Numbered from the stretch's first letter, positions 52,369 through 61,619 are shown. The stretch is 64,000 nt of DNA from Aquimarina sp. MMG016 (GCF_018100805.1 NZ_JAGJEA010000017.1:1-64000), one strand, 5' to 3'. The notes: generated by a model not told the origin, from the sequence alone. Numbers and translations are program-made.

Positions 52369-52818
52369 TTACTGTTTAAAATACTTAAAAGGAACAAACA
52401 ACATCCCAAAACATTCTCCTTTACTTTTGTCTAAATGTTTATGATGAATTTTGTGAGCTCTTCTCACGCCTTTGGCATACCAATGATTTACATTTCTGAA
52501 TAATTTAAATCGTTGATGTATAAAAATGTCATGAACTATAAAATAAGCAATTCCGTATGCCAGAATACCAAATCCAATAGGTTTTCCTACCCAAAAAGTA
52601 ATTGGGTCGTGTAACATAATACAAGACATACTAATCACTGCATAAAACACGAAGAATAGATCATTACGTTCCCACCAGCTATTATGATCTTTATGGTGAT
52701 GGTCTTTGTGTAATGACCATAGAAAACCATGCATTACGTATTTATGGGTAAACCATGCCATAAATTCCATAAAGCAAAATGCAGCAAGGAAAACTAATAT
52801 CCAGACTAAGATACTCAT
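52369..52818 (-). CDS. crtZ: Beta-carotene hydroxylase (CrtZ-type fatty-acid-hydroxylase fold)
   Basis: A 149-residue membrane protein with the conserved His clusters of di-iron hydroxylases: HKYVMHGFLWSLHKDHHH, HDIFIHQRF and RRAHKIHHKH. It adds hydroxyl groups to the beta-ionone rings, giving zeaxanthin. It follows crtB by 7 bases on the minus strand, in the typical flavobacterial order MerR-crtI-crtB-crtZ. The lycopene cyclase crtY that often comes next is absent here. Confidence 0.9.
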   Translation of the reverse strand: MSILVWILVFLAAFCFMEFMAWFTHKYVMHGFLWSLHKDHHHKDHNSWWERNDLFFVFYAVISMSCIMLHDPITFWVGKPIGFGILAYGIAYFIVHDIFIHQRFKLFRNVNHWYAKGVRRAHKIHHKHLDKSKGECFGMLFVPFKYFKQ

Positions 52819-52825
52819 TGGGTAT

Positions 52826-53665
52826 TTAGATTAGATTCAATCGATAATCGAAATATGATTTAGCTAATAAACCAATTTTTTGATAATTAGGTACTCTTAT
52901 ACGAGTGTTTTTGATTTCTAATGAAGGTGTAGATTTTAATTTATTAAGTAATTTTTTATAATAAATATATGAGGTGTATACTCCAAATTTAGCTTCTACA
53001 GGAAGTCTTAAAACACCTTTTAGTCCTTTTTCAAAATCTTCTTCTATTTCTTTAATGATTCTTATTTTAGAAGCTTCATCCAATTCTCTAAGATCGGTGT
53101 TCGGAAAATAAGTTCTATTTAAATCCTCATAATCTTCTTTAAGATCTCTTAGAAAATTAACTTTTTGGAATGCTGATCCTAAACTCATTGCACTATCCTT
53201 AAGTTCATTATATTTTTTTTCATCTCCTTTTACAAAAACCTTTAAGCACATTAGTCCAACAACATCGGCAGATCCATAAATGTAATCTTTATACTCTTGA
53301 TCTGTATGATAAGTAGTTTTATGTAAATCCAGACGCATGCTGTTAATAAATGCTTGATATAGTTCTGGTTGAATGTTGTACTTATGTACAGTACTTTGGA
53401 AGGAGTTAAGAATTGGGTTGAGGCTTATTTTTTCTTTAATTGCTTTATGTGTTTCAGCTTCAAAATCATTCAACAATTTCTCTTTGTCATAGTCGTGAAA
53501 AGAATCTACAATTTCATCGGCAAATCTTACAAAACCATATATATTATAGGTGTCTTGTCTTATAGAATCCGATAACATTTTTGATGCTAGCGAAAAAGAG
53601 GTGCTATAAGAGTTGGTAACAAGTTTACTGCAATTGTAAGAAACGGAATCAAAAATCGATTTCAT
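52826..53665 (-). CDS. crtB: Phytoene synthase
   Basis: A 279-residue squalene/phytoene synthase with both Asp-rich motifs: FVRFADEIVDSFHD (about residue 45) and VNFLRDLKEDYEDLNRTYF (about residue 165). It joins two geranylgeranyl diphosphates into phytoene. It starts 24 bases after crtI. Confidence 0.92.
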   Translation of the reverse strand: MKSIFDSVSYNCSKLVTNSYSTSFSLASKMLSDSIRQDTYNIYGFVRFADEIVDSFHDYDKEKLLNDFEAETHKAIKEKISLNPILNSFQSTVHKYNIQPELYQAFINSMRLDLHKTTYHTDQEYKDYIYGSADVVGLMCLKVFVKGDEKKYNELKDSAMSLGSAFQKVNFLRDLKEDYEDLNRTYFPNTDLRELDEASKIRIIKEIEEDFEKGLKGVLRLPVEAKFGVYTSYIYYKKLLNKLKSTPSLEIKNTRIRVPNYQKIGLLAKSYFDYRLNLI

Positions 53666-53689
53666 GTATATGGGTGTTTTAAGGAGTTG

Positions 53690-55183
53690 TTATACTGGCT
53701 GTAATATTGCTTTTTTTGATAATTTATATTGATCTTCAATTAATCCTGCTACCAGTTTTCCTGAAATTAACGACGGAGGCACTCCAGGTCCTGGTACGGT
53801 AAGCTGCCCAGTAAAAAATAAGTTTTTTACTTTTTTACTTTTTAACTTTGGTCTCAGAAATGCTGTCTGCATTAAGGTATTTGCCATTCCATAGGCATTT
53901 CCTTTATATGAATTATACTCTTTTATAAAGTCTTTAACACAAAAGCTTTCTTTAAAGATAATATTATTTTGAACGTTTTGATCAGTTAGATTTTCAAAAC
54001 GGGTTATAATTTTGTTAAAATAAGTTTCCCTAAGTTCTGCTGTATCTTCAATTCCCGGAGCTAAAGGAATAAGGAAAAAACCATTTTCACAACCTTCCGG
54101 AGCTGTATCACTATCCGTTAATGATGTGAAATTTGCATAAAAAAGAGGTTCTTTCGGCCACTTGGGGTTATCATAAATGTCTTTGGTGTGAGTATCAAAA
54201 TCAGTGTCAAAAAATAAATTATGATGATTAATGTTTTTTAGCTTTTTGTCAAAACCAACATAAAAAAGTAAAGAAGAAGGAGCAAAGGTTTTATTCGACC
54301 AATATTTTTCAGAATATTGTCTATGTTCAGGATCCAGAAGTGATTCTCCATGATGATAATCGGCTCCGCATAATACTATATCTGCATCGATTCTTTTAGA
54401 ATTCACTAATATGCCTGTAGACATTTTCTTTTCTACAATGATTTTTTCTACGTTAGTTTTGGTATAGATTTCAACTCCCAGAGATTTTGCCAACTTTTCC
54501 ATTCCTAAAATAACCTGATACATTCCACCTTTGGGATGCCAGGTTCCTAATCCAAAATCTGCATAGTTCATAAAACTATAAAATGCAGGTGTATTGCTAG
54601 GTTTTGCTCCCAGAAATAATACAGGAAATTCCAGAATCTTGACTAACTTTTCGTTTTTAAAATCCTTCCGTACATCTCTAGAAATAGTACTAAAAAATCT
54701 TCCTAACCTTGTTATGGTATCTTTTGTTACCAACTCTGCAGCTGAAATCCCGGGACGATATACCAAATTATTAATAGCTATTTCGTAGTTGTCTCTAGCG
54801 GTATTAATAAATTCTTTTAGTTTATCTGCACTACCTTTTTCTTCTTGTTCAAATGTGTCACATATCTTTTCCATAGAATCGGCAATAGATATATTTTCAT
54901 TGTTTTTAAAGAAGACTTTATATGCAGGATTAAGTTTTTGTAAACTATAAAAATCCGATGTAGAAAAGTCAAAATCATTAAAAAAACTTTCAAAAACATC
55001 AGGCATCCAATACCAAGAAGGTCCCATATCAAATGTGAAACCTTGTTTTTTTAGTTGGTTTGCTCTTCCTCCGATAGTAGAGTTTTTTTCATAAATCGTT
55101 ACATCATATCCTAACTGTGATAAATAACATGATGCTGAGAGAGACGAAAATCCTGAACCTATAATTACTACTTTTTTGGGCAT
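53690..55183 (-). CDS. crtI: Phytoene desaturase
   Basis: A 497-residue FAD enzyme: N-terminal dinucleotide motif VVIIGSGFSSLSASCYLSQLG with YEKN, substrate region MGPSWYWMPDVFESFF, and the C-terminal signature LTVPGPGVPPSLISGKLVAGLI. It introduces four double bonds, turning phytoene into lycopene. It starts 7 bases after the MerR regulator gene. Confidence 0.92.
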   Translation of the reverse strand: MPKKVVIIGSGFSSLSASCYLSQLGYDVTIYEKNSTIGGRANQLKKQGFTFDMGPSWYWMPDVFESFFNDFDFSTSDFYSLQKLNPAYKVFFKNNENISIADSMEKICDTFEQEEKGSADKLKEFINTARDNYEIAINNLVYRPGISAAELVTKDTITRLGRFFSTISRDVRKDFKNEKLVKILEFPVLFLGAKPSNTPAFYSFMNYADFGLGTWHPKGGMYQVILGMEKLAKSLGVEIYTKTNVEKIIVEKKMSTGILVNSKRIDADIVLCGADYHHGESLLDPEHRQYSEKYWSNKTFAPSSLLFYVGFDKKLKNINHHNLFFDTDFDTHTKDIYDNPKWPKEPLFYANFTSLTDSDTAPEGCENGFFLIPLAPGIEDTAELRETYFNKIITRFENLTDQNVQNNIIFKESFCVKDFIKEYNSYKGNAYGMANTLMQTAFLRPKLKSKKVKNLFFTGQLTVPGPGVPPSLISGKLVAGLIEDQYKLSKKAILQPV

Positions 55184-55190
55184 ATATATT

Positions 55191-56111
55191 CTAAAGTTCT
55201 AGAATTAGATCATTAATAGAGTTAAAGTAACGATGATTGTTAGCGCTATTTTGTGATACGTGAATAATCTGTTTGCCTAACATCCATAATTCGTTCTTTT
55301 TATCAGAACATACAATGTCATTAAACTCTTGTACATATTCTGCTATTTTTTCCTTTTCTGGTTTTATGGTGAAGTATGATACAAATATTGTGTTTTCATG
55401 AAAACCTAACATATTAGGAAGGCTATCTAAAGGTATACTAGCACCTAAATAAACAGCTCTATAGCCTCTAAGTAAAATTTCGTAGTTTACATATAAAAGA
55501 CCGAGTTCGTGGATCTCATTTTCTGGTAAATAAAGAATAAAAGCCTTATCAGTTTTAGTGGGTTGAGCATATTGTAATTTTTCAATGTTAACCAGAAGTT
55601 TTTGTTTAATAAGATTGGTTATAAAATGCTCATGTGAAGGATTTATAGTATCTGTTTGCCATAGTAACCCGATCTCAGTTAATAATGGAATGAATACATC
55701 GCAGAAGACTTGTCTAAATGTTCTTTTTTCGGATAGTTGCTCATAAGTGCTTAAAAACAGTTCCAAGTCATAATTGAGCATTGCAATTTTAAATGAATTA
55801 ATCGCTTGGTTTTTGGTGCTATTATCAGAGACTATTCTTCTTACATATTCATTGATTTCCTCTTCATTTAACTTTGATATTCGAGATATTTTATAGCCAC
55901 TATTTACCAGATAAGTAACATTTAGTAATTTCTGTAAGCTTTTTAAACTATAAGTCCTTATATTGGTTTCAGTACGATTTGGACTTAACAGATTATACCT
56001 CTTTTCCCAAATTCGGATGGTATGTGCTTTAACCCCGCATAAGTTTTCGAGGTCTTTAATGCTGAAAATTTGTTTAATATTGTTCACCTTTTTATTGTAA
56101 GTGTTAAACAA
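55191..56111 (-). CDS. MerR regulator with cobalamin-type domain (CarH-like)
   Basis: A 306-residue protein: N-terminal MerR winged helix (FSIKDLENLCGVKAHTIRIWEKRYNLL), then a helical bundle and a Rossmann-like C-terminal domain of B12-binding type. The motifs W-x9-EH (WQTDTINPSHEH) and ExHxxG (NEIHELG, in place of DxHxxG) are visible, so the axial His is present. CarH-type factors repress carotenoid genes in the dark and sense light through adenosylcobalamin. It is the first gene of the crt block, so local control is likely. Whether it binds B12 is untested. Confidence 0.87.
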   Translation of the reverse strand: MFNTYNKKVNNIKQIFSIKDLENLCGVKAHTIRIWEKRYNLLSPNRTETNIRTYSLKSLQKLLNVTYLVNSGYKISRISKLNEEEINEYVRRIVSDNSTKNQAINSFKIAMLNYDLELFLSTYEQLSEKRTFRQVFCDVFIPLLTEIGLLWQTDTINPSHEHFITNLIKQKLLVNIEKLQYAQPTKTDKAFILYLPENEIHELGLLYVNYEILLRGYRAVYLGASIPLDSLPNMLGFHENTIFVSYFTIKPEKEKIAEYVQEFNDIVCSDKKNELWMLGKQIIHVSQNSANNHRYFNSINDLILEL

Positions 56112-56180
56112 AACTACTCAAATATTAGCGTTTATCTTTTTATGATTTGTTAAAAAAAAGAATGAAACTGTTAAAAAGTG

Positions 56181-56213
56181 AAATGTTTTACAAAAACTTA
56201 TGGTAAAACATTT
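56181..56213. promoter_or_regulatory. Inverted repeat upstream of the MerR-crt operon
   Basis: AAATGTTTTAC (56181-56191) and GTAAAACATTT (56203-56213) are perfect 11-base complements separated by 11 bases. It lies 70 bases before the start of the MerR gene, a fitting place for its operator. No strong T-run follows, so a terminator for the tRNAs is less likely. Confidence 0.5.
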
Positions 56214-56357
56214 GAATATATTCATAAGAGTATACCAAACATACAGTTGGATATATAAAGTTTTTGTAATTCGAAAATTATAAAAGATTAGTTAAAAAAA
56301 TGAAATCATCAAGAGTTTATTTTTACTGATCTGTAGTTTTAAGTTTGAAAAGAAAAG

Positions 56358-56441
56358 TACCCGGGATGGGAGTCGAACCCACACGCCCTAATGGACACAT
56401 GGCCCTCAACCATGCCTGTCTACCAATTCCAGCACCCGGGT
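56358..56441 (-). tRNA. tRNA-Leu (GAG)
   Basis: 84 bases on the minus strand with a long variable arm. The anticodon arm reads CATGG-TTGAGGG-CCATG (GAG), acceptor ACCCGGG/CCCGGGT, and T arm GTGGG-TTCGACT-CCCAT. It lies first (leftmost) of three minus-strand tRNA genes, downstream of both tRNA-Lys. Confidence 0.95.
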
Positions 56442-56508
56442 AGGTGTAATAATATTCTAATATAGTATAAAACCAAAAAAGTATCGCAGAATATACGATA
56501 CTTTTTAG

Positions 56509-56581
56509 TGACCTGGCTGGGGCTCGAACCCAGGACCCTCTCCTTAAAAGGGAGATGCTCTACCAACTGAGCTACCAGGTC
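56509..56581 (-). tRNA. tRNA-Lys (TTT), copy 1
   Basis: 73 bases on the minus strand. The anticodon loop CTTTTAA gives TTT; the acceptor stem GACCTGG/CCAGGTC is fully paired. The body is identical to the next copy except for one base in the 3' acceptor strand. Confidence 0.96.
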
Positions 56582-56643
56582 ATTGATAAAATTATTATCA
56601 AAGTATTTTTAAGAACATAATGAATAGTAGTATCCATTTATTG

Positions 56644-56716
56644 TGACCGGGCTGGGGCTCGAACCCAGGACCCTCTCCTTAAAAGGGAGATGCTCTACCA
56701 ACTGAGCTACCAGGTC
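56644..56716 (-). tRNA. tRNA-Lys (TTT), copy 2
   Basis: 73 bases on the minus strand, the same body as copy 1. The 3' acceptor strand reads CCCGGTC instead of CCAGGTC, so pair 5 of the stem is a T-G wobble. Confidence 0.96.
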
Positions 56717-56849
56717 ATACATTCTTTTTCCTTGAATGCGGGTGCAAATATACTATCATTAATTTATTTTTCAAGAAGAAATTCATATAAATTTGCATTT
56801 TATTTTAAATGATATTTTTTTTGAATAAAAGCTATATAAAATTGATCGT

Positions 56850-57371
56850 ATGAATATTGTTTTGATGGGGTATATGGGGAGTGGTAAATCCTTGATTGGA
56901 AGAAGTTTAAGTGAAATGGTTCAAATGGATTATTTAGATTTAGATGATTATATAGAAACCTGTGAAAAAAAAACAATTCCAGAAATTTTTGAAAATCATG
57001 GAGAAATATATTTTAGAAAAAAGGAATCATTTTATCTTGAAGAAGTTTTAGGAAACTATAATAATACGATTATATCTTTAGGAGGAGGGACTCCTTGTTT
57101 TGCGGGTAACATAGAAATTGTAAAACAGAATGAGAAAGCGAAAAGTATTTATCTTAACACATCATTAGAAGAATTGGTACAAAGATTATTTAAGGAACGA
57201 AACAAACGACCTCTGATTTCTCACACCAATTCCGAAGAGGAACTGAAAGATTTTGTTAGAAAACATTTATTCGAAAGATCGTTTTACTATAATCAAGCAG
57301 AGTATAAGATCATAACCGATAAAAAAACTTCTGATCAAATTGTAAACGAAATTATGACCTTGCTATTCTAA
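56850..57371 (+). CDS. aroK: Shikimate kinase
   Basis: A 173-residue P-loop kinase: Walker A GYMGSGKSLIGRSL, shikimate-binding DLDDYIE and FRKKES, GGGTPC, and the lid RNKRPLI. It phosphorylates shikimate at the 3-hydroxyl in the chorismate pathway. Its last 9 bases overlap the convergent phosphoribosyltransferase gene. Confidence 0.94.
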   Translation: MNIVLMGYMGSGKSLIGRSLSEMVQMDYLDLDDYIETCEKKTIPEIFENHGEIYFRKKESFYLEEVLGNYNNTIISLGGGTPCFAGNIEIVKQNEKAKSIYLNTSLEELVQRLFKERNKRPLISHTNSEEELKDFVRKHLFERSFYYNQAEYKIITDKKTSDQIVNEIMTLLF

Positions 57372-57863
57372 AATAGCAACATCTTTGTCACCAAAAGTTA
57401 CCTTTACGTGTTCGTGTAATGATGTAGATAATGAAATTCCTTTGAAATCAGCTTTAATAGGATACTTTTTATGATTTCGGTTTACAAGAACAGCTGTTTT
57501 AAATCTCTTTAAAGGCACCTCAAGAAAATGTTTTACACCATATATAAGTGCCGTTCCAGAATTTAAAACATCATCTATTAGTATTAGGGCTTTGTCTTCA
57601 TAGTCAGAAACTTCTATAGAAGTCTGTACAGTATTTTGTGGAGCAGTTTTATCCATTGTAACTTCACAGAGAATTACTTTAATATCTGAGATTTCCTCTA
57701 AAATGTCTTTTAGGCGTTTAGCGAAAACAAAACCATTTTTAGCAATACCTGCAATAACAATTTCTGTTTCATTAACATTAGATTCATAAATCTGATAAGC
57801 AATTCGTTTTATTTTATGCTGAATCTGCTCGTGAGTAAGGATAATATTATTGTCAGTTTGCAT
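57363..57863 (-). CDS. Phosphoribosyltransferase, PRTase type I (PyrR-like)
   Basis: A 166-residue protein with the PRPP loop LILIDDVLNSGTAL and a preceding VIAGIAKNGFVFAKRL segment. It resembles PyrR/hypoxanthine PRTases; the exact base is unclear. It overlaps the end of aroK on the opposite strand; its promoter lies in the short gap before the S4 gene. Confidence 0.88.
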   Translation of the reverse strand: MQTDNNIILTHEQIQHKIKRIAYQIYESNVNETEIVIAGIAKNGFVFAKRLKDILEEISDIKVILCEVTMDKTAPQNTVQTSIEVSDYEDKALILIDDVLNSGTALIYGVKHFLEVPLKRFKTAVLVNRNHKKYPIKADFKGISLSTSLHEHVKVTFGDKDVAILE

Positions 57864-57971
57864 GCTTTAGAATATTGAAAACACCATTAGTGTTGGATCT
57901 ATTATGAATTCTCAAAGATAAAAAAGAGTTTGTTACTCTTAATAACAGATATAACAAATTAAAAGCACAAC

Positions 57972-58358
57972 TTATTCTTCTTCATCTTTAGTATCAGGTT
58001 CAAACCACTCGTCAATATCTCTACGATCTTTTTTTGTAGGTCTACCGGTACCTTTTTTGCGATAATAATCTTTAGAATATTTTAAAAGATCTAATTTTTG
58101 CAACGCTTCTTTTGGAGTAGTGTCTTTACGGTATATATCAACCAATTTAGCACCAACGCGATTGTCAGGTGTATCTAATACAACAAGTTCATAGTTTACT
58201 TGGTTTTTACGAACAGTAATTTTATCCATCGGATAAATTTCTCTAGAAGGTTTTATTAGATCATCATTGACTCTAACTTTACCTTCCTTACAGGCTTTAG
58301 TAGCTATACTTCTTGTTTTAAAGTATCGGATACACCATAAATATTTGTCAACTCGCAT
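57972..58358 (-). CDS. S4-domain RNA-binding protein (Hsp15/HslR-like)
   Basis: A 128-residue protein with the S4 motif at the start (MRVDKYLWCIRYFKTRSIATKACKEGKVRVND), then RVGAKLVDIY and a Lys/Arg-rich C-terminal tail (YYRKKGTGRPTKKDRRDID). Hsp15 rescues nascent-chain-blocked 50S subunits after heat shock. Monocistronic, divergent from the FKBP gene, with only about 90 bases between starts. Confidence 0.92.
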   Translation of the reverse strand: MRVDKYLWCIRYFKTRSIATKACKEGKVRVNDDLIKPSREIYPMDKITVRKNQVNYELVVLDTPDNRVGAKLVDIYRKDTTPKEALQKLDLLKYSKDYYRKKGTGRPTKKDRRDIDEWFEPDTKDEEE

Positions 58359-58447
58359 AAAAAAGTTTAAAAATGCGTTTTATATCTAAAAATAGTGAAA
58401 CAAAAGTACAAGAAAATTGTATCTTGCGCCCTCAAAAAGTCAAAGAG

Positions 58448-59674
58448 ATGAACTTAAGAAAATATTGTTACGCTACAGGATTTGCCATACTGGCATTATG
58501 TGCGTGTAATAACGATGATGATGATGGACCTACAACTATTCCTCCAAGAGACTTCACAACTCAACAAGCGGCTGAAGAAATAGTATTAAAAGATTATTTG
58601 GAAACGCATTTTTATACTAGGGTTAATGTAGATGTAAATGATGATGGTACTCCAGAATATGAAACGGTACATTTTGATACTATTGCCGGAGTTAATAGTG
58701 GAGAAGCTTCAATCATGAGTTCTGGTCTTTTAAGTACAAAAACAGTAACCAGAAATGATGTTGATTATACTTTATATATATTAAACTTAAATAGAGGTAC
58801 CGATACTCCGGATGAAAAAAATCAACCAAAAGCTGCGGATTCTACTTTTCTTACTTATAGGGGAGAGGTTTTTTATGATAATCAGGATAGAGATGCAGAT
58901 GGAATACCAGATATAGCGGACATAGATTCTAATGAAGATGGTAGTGCTTTAGGTGATGGAGAAGATCGTAGACCAGATGCAGATGATGACGGTATAGCGG
59001 ATAATAGTGATGTAGATAACCCTGACTTAGCTTCAGAACCAGACTCCGATGGAGATGGTATCATTGATGATAAAGATCCTGTAGATAATAACGATCCTAA
59101 TCGTCGAGTATTCGATAGTGCTATCACACCTGTGTGGTTTGATTTGGTTAGTGTTGTAAGTGGTTTCAGAGAAGCAACTGTCGACTTTTTTGGAGCAGTG
59201 GATGGTAATCCTGCATCTAATCCGGATGGAACAGTTACCTATAGTGGTTTTGGTAATTTTGTTGTGTTTATGCCATCAGGTTTGGCTTATTATGATAGAC
59301 CACCTAATAGTCAAATTGCCGCATATGCTCCATTGATTTTTAATGTACAATTATATGATGTAAACGAATCTGATCATGATAGAGATGGTATACCTTCGTA
59401 TTTAGAAGATTTAGATGGTGATGGATTAGTTATAGATAATGATGATAATACCGATGGTGATAGTTCACCAAATTATTTTGACCTGGATGATGATGGAGAT
59501 CGAGTTCCAACAGCTGATGAGGTTACCTTTGTTGGAGATTTAAACAATGATGGATCAATAGATATTAATCAAGATATTCCTTTAGATCAAAGAGAAATTA
59601 TTTTCTATGATGATGATGGTGATGGAGTTTGGAATCATTTAGACGCTGATGATAGAGAGTTCAAGAATAATTAA
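58448..59674 (+). CDS. FKBP-type isomerase lipoprotein with calcium-binding insert
   Basis: A 408-residue lipoprotein (LALCACNNDDDD, Cys about residue 18). FKBP strands appear before (LLSTKTVTRNDVDYTLYIL) and after (VVSGFREATVDFFGA, FVVFMPSGLAYYD, PLIFNVQLYDV) an Asp-rich insert with TSP3-like repeats (DADGIPDIADIDSNEDG, DGDGIIDDKDP). A second Asp-rich tail (DLDGDGLVIDNDDN, DLDDDGDRV) closes it. Such repeats bind calcium. The start is the ATG at 58448; the frame runs open from 58373. Confidence 0.82.
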   Translation: MNLRKYCYATGFAILALCACNNDDDDGPTTIPPRDFTTQQAAEEIVLKDYLETHFYTRVNVDVNDDGTPEYETVHFDTIAGVNSGEASIMSSGLLSTKTVTRNDVDYTLYILNLNRGTDTPDEKNQPKAADSTFLTYRGEVFYDNQDRDADGIPDIADIDSNEDGSALGDGEDRRPDADDDGIADNSDVDNPDLASEPDSDGDGIIDDKDPVDNNDPNRRVFDSAITPVWFDLVSVVSGFREATVDFFGAVDGNPASNPDGTVTYSGFGNFVVFMPSGLAYYDRPPNSQIAAYAPLIFNVQLYDVNESDHDRDGIPSYLEDLDGDGLVIDNDDNTDGDSSPNYFDLDDDGDRVPTADEVTFVGDLNNDGSIDINQDIPLDQREIIFYDDDGDGVWNHLDADDREFKNN

Positions 59675-59698
59675 ATCAATTTAGTTATATACAAATAA

Positions 59699-59726
59699 AA
59701 AAACTCCGGTCTTGCCGGAGTTTTTT
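59699..59726 (+). terminator. Terminator after the FKBP gene
   Basis: AAACTCCGG/CCGGAGTTT (59701-59709 and 59715-59723) with a 5-base loop and a T-run, 25 bases after the stop. Confidence 0.85.
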
Positions 59727-59750
59727 ATATCTTCTTTTTGACAAGAAACA

Positions 59751-59780
59751 AAAAAGCTTTCAGATATCTGAAAGCTTTTT
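59751..59780 (-). terminator. Palindromic terminator after the transketolase pair
   Basis: 30 bases form a perfect palindrome (AAAAAGCTTTCAGAT and its complement) located 19 bases after the minus-strand tkt stop. T-rich on both strands. Confidence 0.8.
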
Positions 59781-59798
59781 ATTTATAAAGTAATGAAC

Positions 59799-60752
59799 TT
59801 ATTTTCTTTTTATAACTTTTTCTACTGCATTAACTATAGCTGCAGCATTTAAACCATATTTTTCCATAAGTTGTTCTGGAGTACCACTTTCTCCAAAAGT
59901 ATCATTGGTAGCAATAAATTCTTGAGGTACTGGTAGGTTTTTTACTAAAACTCTAGAAACACTTTCTCCTAACCCTCCTAAGAAGTTATGTTCTTCAGCA
60001 GTTACAACACAACCTGTTTTCTTTACAGAATTAAGAATTGCTTCTTCGTCTAGAGGTTTTATAGTATGTATATTGATCACATCTGCAGTGATACCATTTT
60101 CGTTTAGGGTTTCTGCAGCTCGCAATGCTTCCCATACCAAGTGACCTGTTGCTACAATAGTAACATCATTACCTTCTTGAAGCTGCACTGCTTTTCCGAT
60201 TTCGAATTTTTGATCCTCTGCAGTAAAGTTAGCCACTTTTGGTCTTCCGAAACGTAAATAAACTGGTCCTTCATGGTCTGCAATAGCAATTGTAGCTGCT
60301 TTGGTCTGATTATAATCACAGGTATTGATTACAGTCATTCCTGGAAGCATTTTCATTAAACCAATATCTTCAAGAATCTGATGCGTAGCCCCATCCTCTC
60401 CAAGAGTTAAACCTGCATGTGAAGCACAGATTTTTACATTTTTTCCACTATAAGCGATAGATTGACGAATTTGGTCATATACGCGTCCTGTAGAAAAGTT
60501 AGCAAATGTCCCTGTAAAAGGAATTTTACCACCAATTGTCAATCCAGCTGCAATACCCATCATATTTGCTTCAGCAATTCCAACCTGAAAAAAACGTTCT
60601 GGATTATTAGCTATAAAGGCATCCATTTTTAGAGAACCGATAAGATCGGCACATAATGCAACCACATTCTCATTTGTTTTTCCTAAAACTTCCAAACCAG
60701 CTCCAAAGCCTGAACGTGTATCCTTTTTTCCTGTGTCTATATATTTTTTCAT
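59799..60752 (-). CDS. Transketolase, C-terminal subunit (split form)
   Basis: A 317-residue protein with the pyrimidine-binding domain of transketolase (VALCADLIGSLKMDAFIAN, FQVGIAEANMMGIAAGL, HAGLTLGEDGATHQ) and the C-terminal domain (VTIVATGHLVWEAL, EEHNFLGGLGESV). The split two-subunit form is common in Bacteroidota and archaea. It follows the N-terminal subunit gene by 21 bases; both act in the pentose phosphate pathway. Confidence 0.93.
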   Translation of the reverse strand: MKKYIDTGKKDTRSGFGAGLEVLGKTNENVVALCADLIGSLKMDAFIANNPERFFQVGIAEANMMGIAAGLTIGGKIPFTGTFANFSTGRVYDQIRQSIAYSGKNVKICASHAGLTLGEDGATHQILEDIGLMKMLPGMTVINTCDYNQTKAATIAIADHEGPVYLRFGRPKVANFTAEDQKFEIGKAVQLQEGNDVTIVATGHLVWEALRAAETLNENGITADVINIHTIKPLDEEAILNSVKKTGCVVTAEEHNFLGGLGESVSRVLVKNLPVPQEFIATNDTFGESGTPEQLMEKYGLNAAAIVNAVEKVIKRK

Positions 60753-60773
60753 TTTCTTTTTAGTTTGGATAAA

Positions 60774-61619
60774 TTAGTAATCCCCAAGAGTTTCTGGATT
60801 TTGTTCTAAACCTATTGCTAACTGCTCATCGTTTGGAGCTTTTCCATGCCAAGCGTGTGTGTGCATCATAAAATCTACACCATTACCCATAACAGTATGC
60901 AATAATACGCAAACAGGTTTTCCTTTTCCGGTTTTACTTTTAGCTTCCTTTAAGCCTTCAATAACAGCAGTAATATTATTACCTTCTTTGATTTCTAATA
61001 CATCCCAGCCAAATGCTTCAAATTTGCCTTTGATACTTCCCATTGGCAAAACATCATCTGTGGAACCGTCAATTTGTTGCCCATTAAGATCAATTGTAGA
61101 AATAAGATTATCTACTTTTTTTGCAGAGGCATACATAATTGCTTCCCAATTCTGACCTTCTTGAAGTTCACCATCACCATGTAAACTATATACTATGTGA
61201 TTATCATTGTTAAGTTTTTTTGCTTGTGCAGCTCCTATGGCAACAGACATTCCTTGGCCCAATGAACCCGAAGCGATCCTTACACCAGGTAAGCCTTCAT
61301 GTGTTGTTGGGTGTCCTTGCAAACGAGAGTCAATTAATCTAAAAGTATTTAACTCCTCAACCGGAAAATATCCGCTACGGGCTAATACACTATAGAAAAC
61401 AGGTGAGATATGACCATTCGAAAGGAAGAAAAGGTCTTCACCTATTCCATCCATATCAAATCCATCTTTTCTATCCATTATTTCTTGATAGAGTGCTACA
61501 AAAAATTCTGTACAACCCAAAGAACCTCCTGGGTGCCCTGAATTTACTTTATGTACCTGACGCAAAATATCTCTGCGTACTTGTGTTACAAAATCCTCTA
61601 ATTGTTGTGTTTTTGGCAT
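60774..61619 (-). CDS. Transketolase, N-terminal subunit (split form)
   Basis: A 281-residue protein carrying the thiamine diphosphate site: LSNGHISPVFYSVLARSG, LGQGMSVAIGAA, and the TPP motif GDGELQEGQNWEA ending in TIDLNGQ. Residue HPGGSLG near the start binds substrate. It forms a complex with the C-terminal subunit encoded next. Confidence 0.94.
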   Translation of the reverse strand: MPKTQQLEDFVTQVRRDILRQVHKVNSGHPGGSLGCTEFFVALYQEIMDRKDGFDMDGIGEDLFFLSNGHISPVFYSVLARSGYFPVEELNTFRLIDSRLQGHPTTHEGLPGVRIASGSLGQGMSVAIGAAQAKKLNNDNHIVYSLHGDGELQEGQNWEAIMYASAKKVDNLISTIDLNGQQIDGSTDDVLPMGSIKGKFEAFGWDVLEIKEGNNITAVIEGLKEAKSKTGKGKPVCVLLHTVMGNGVDFMMHTHAWHGKAPNDEQLAIGLEQNPETLGDY

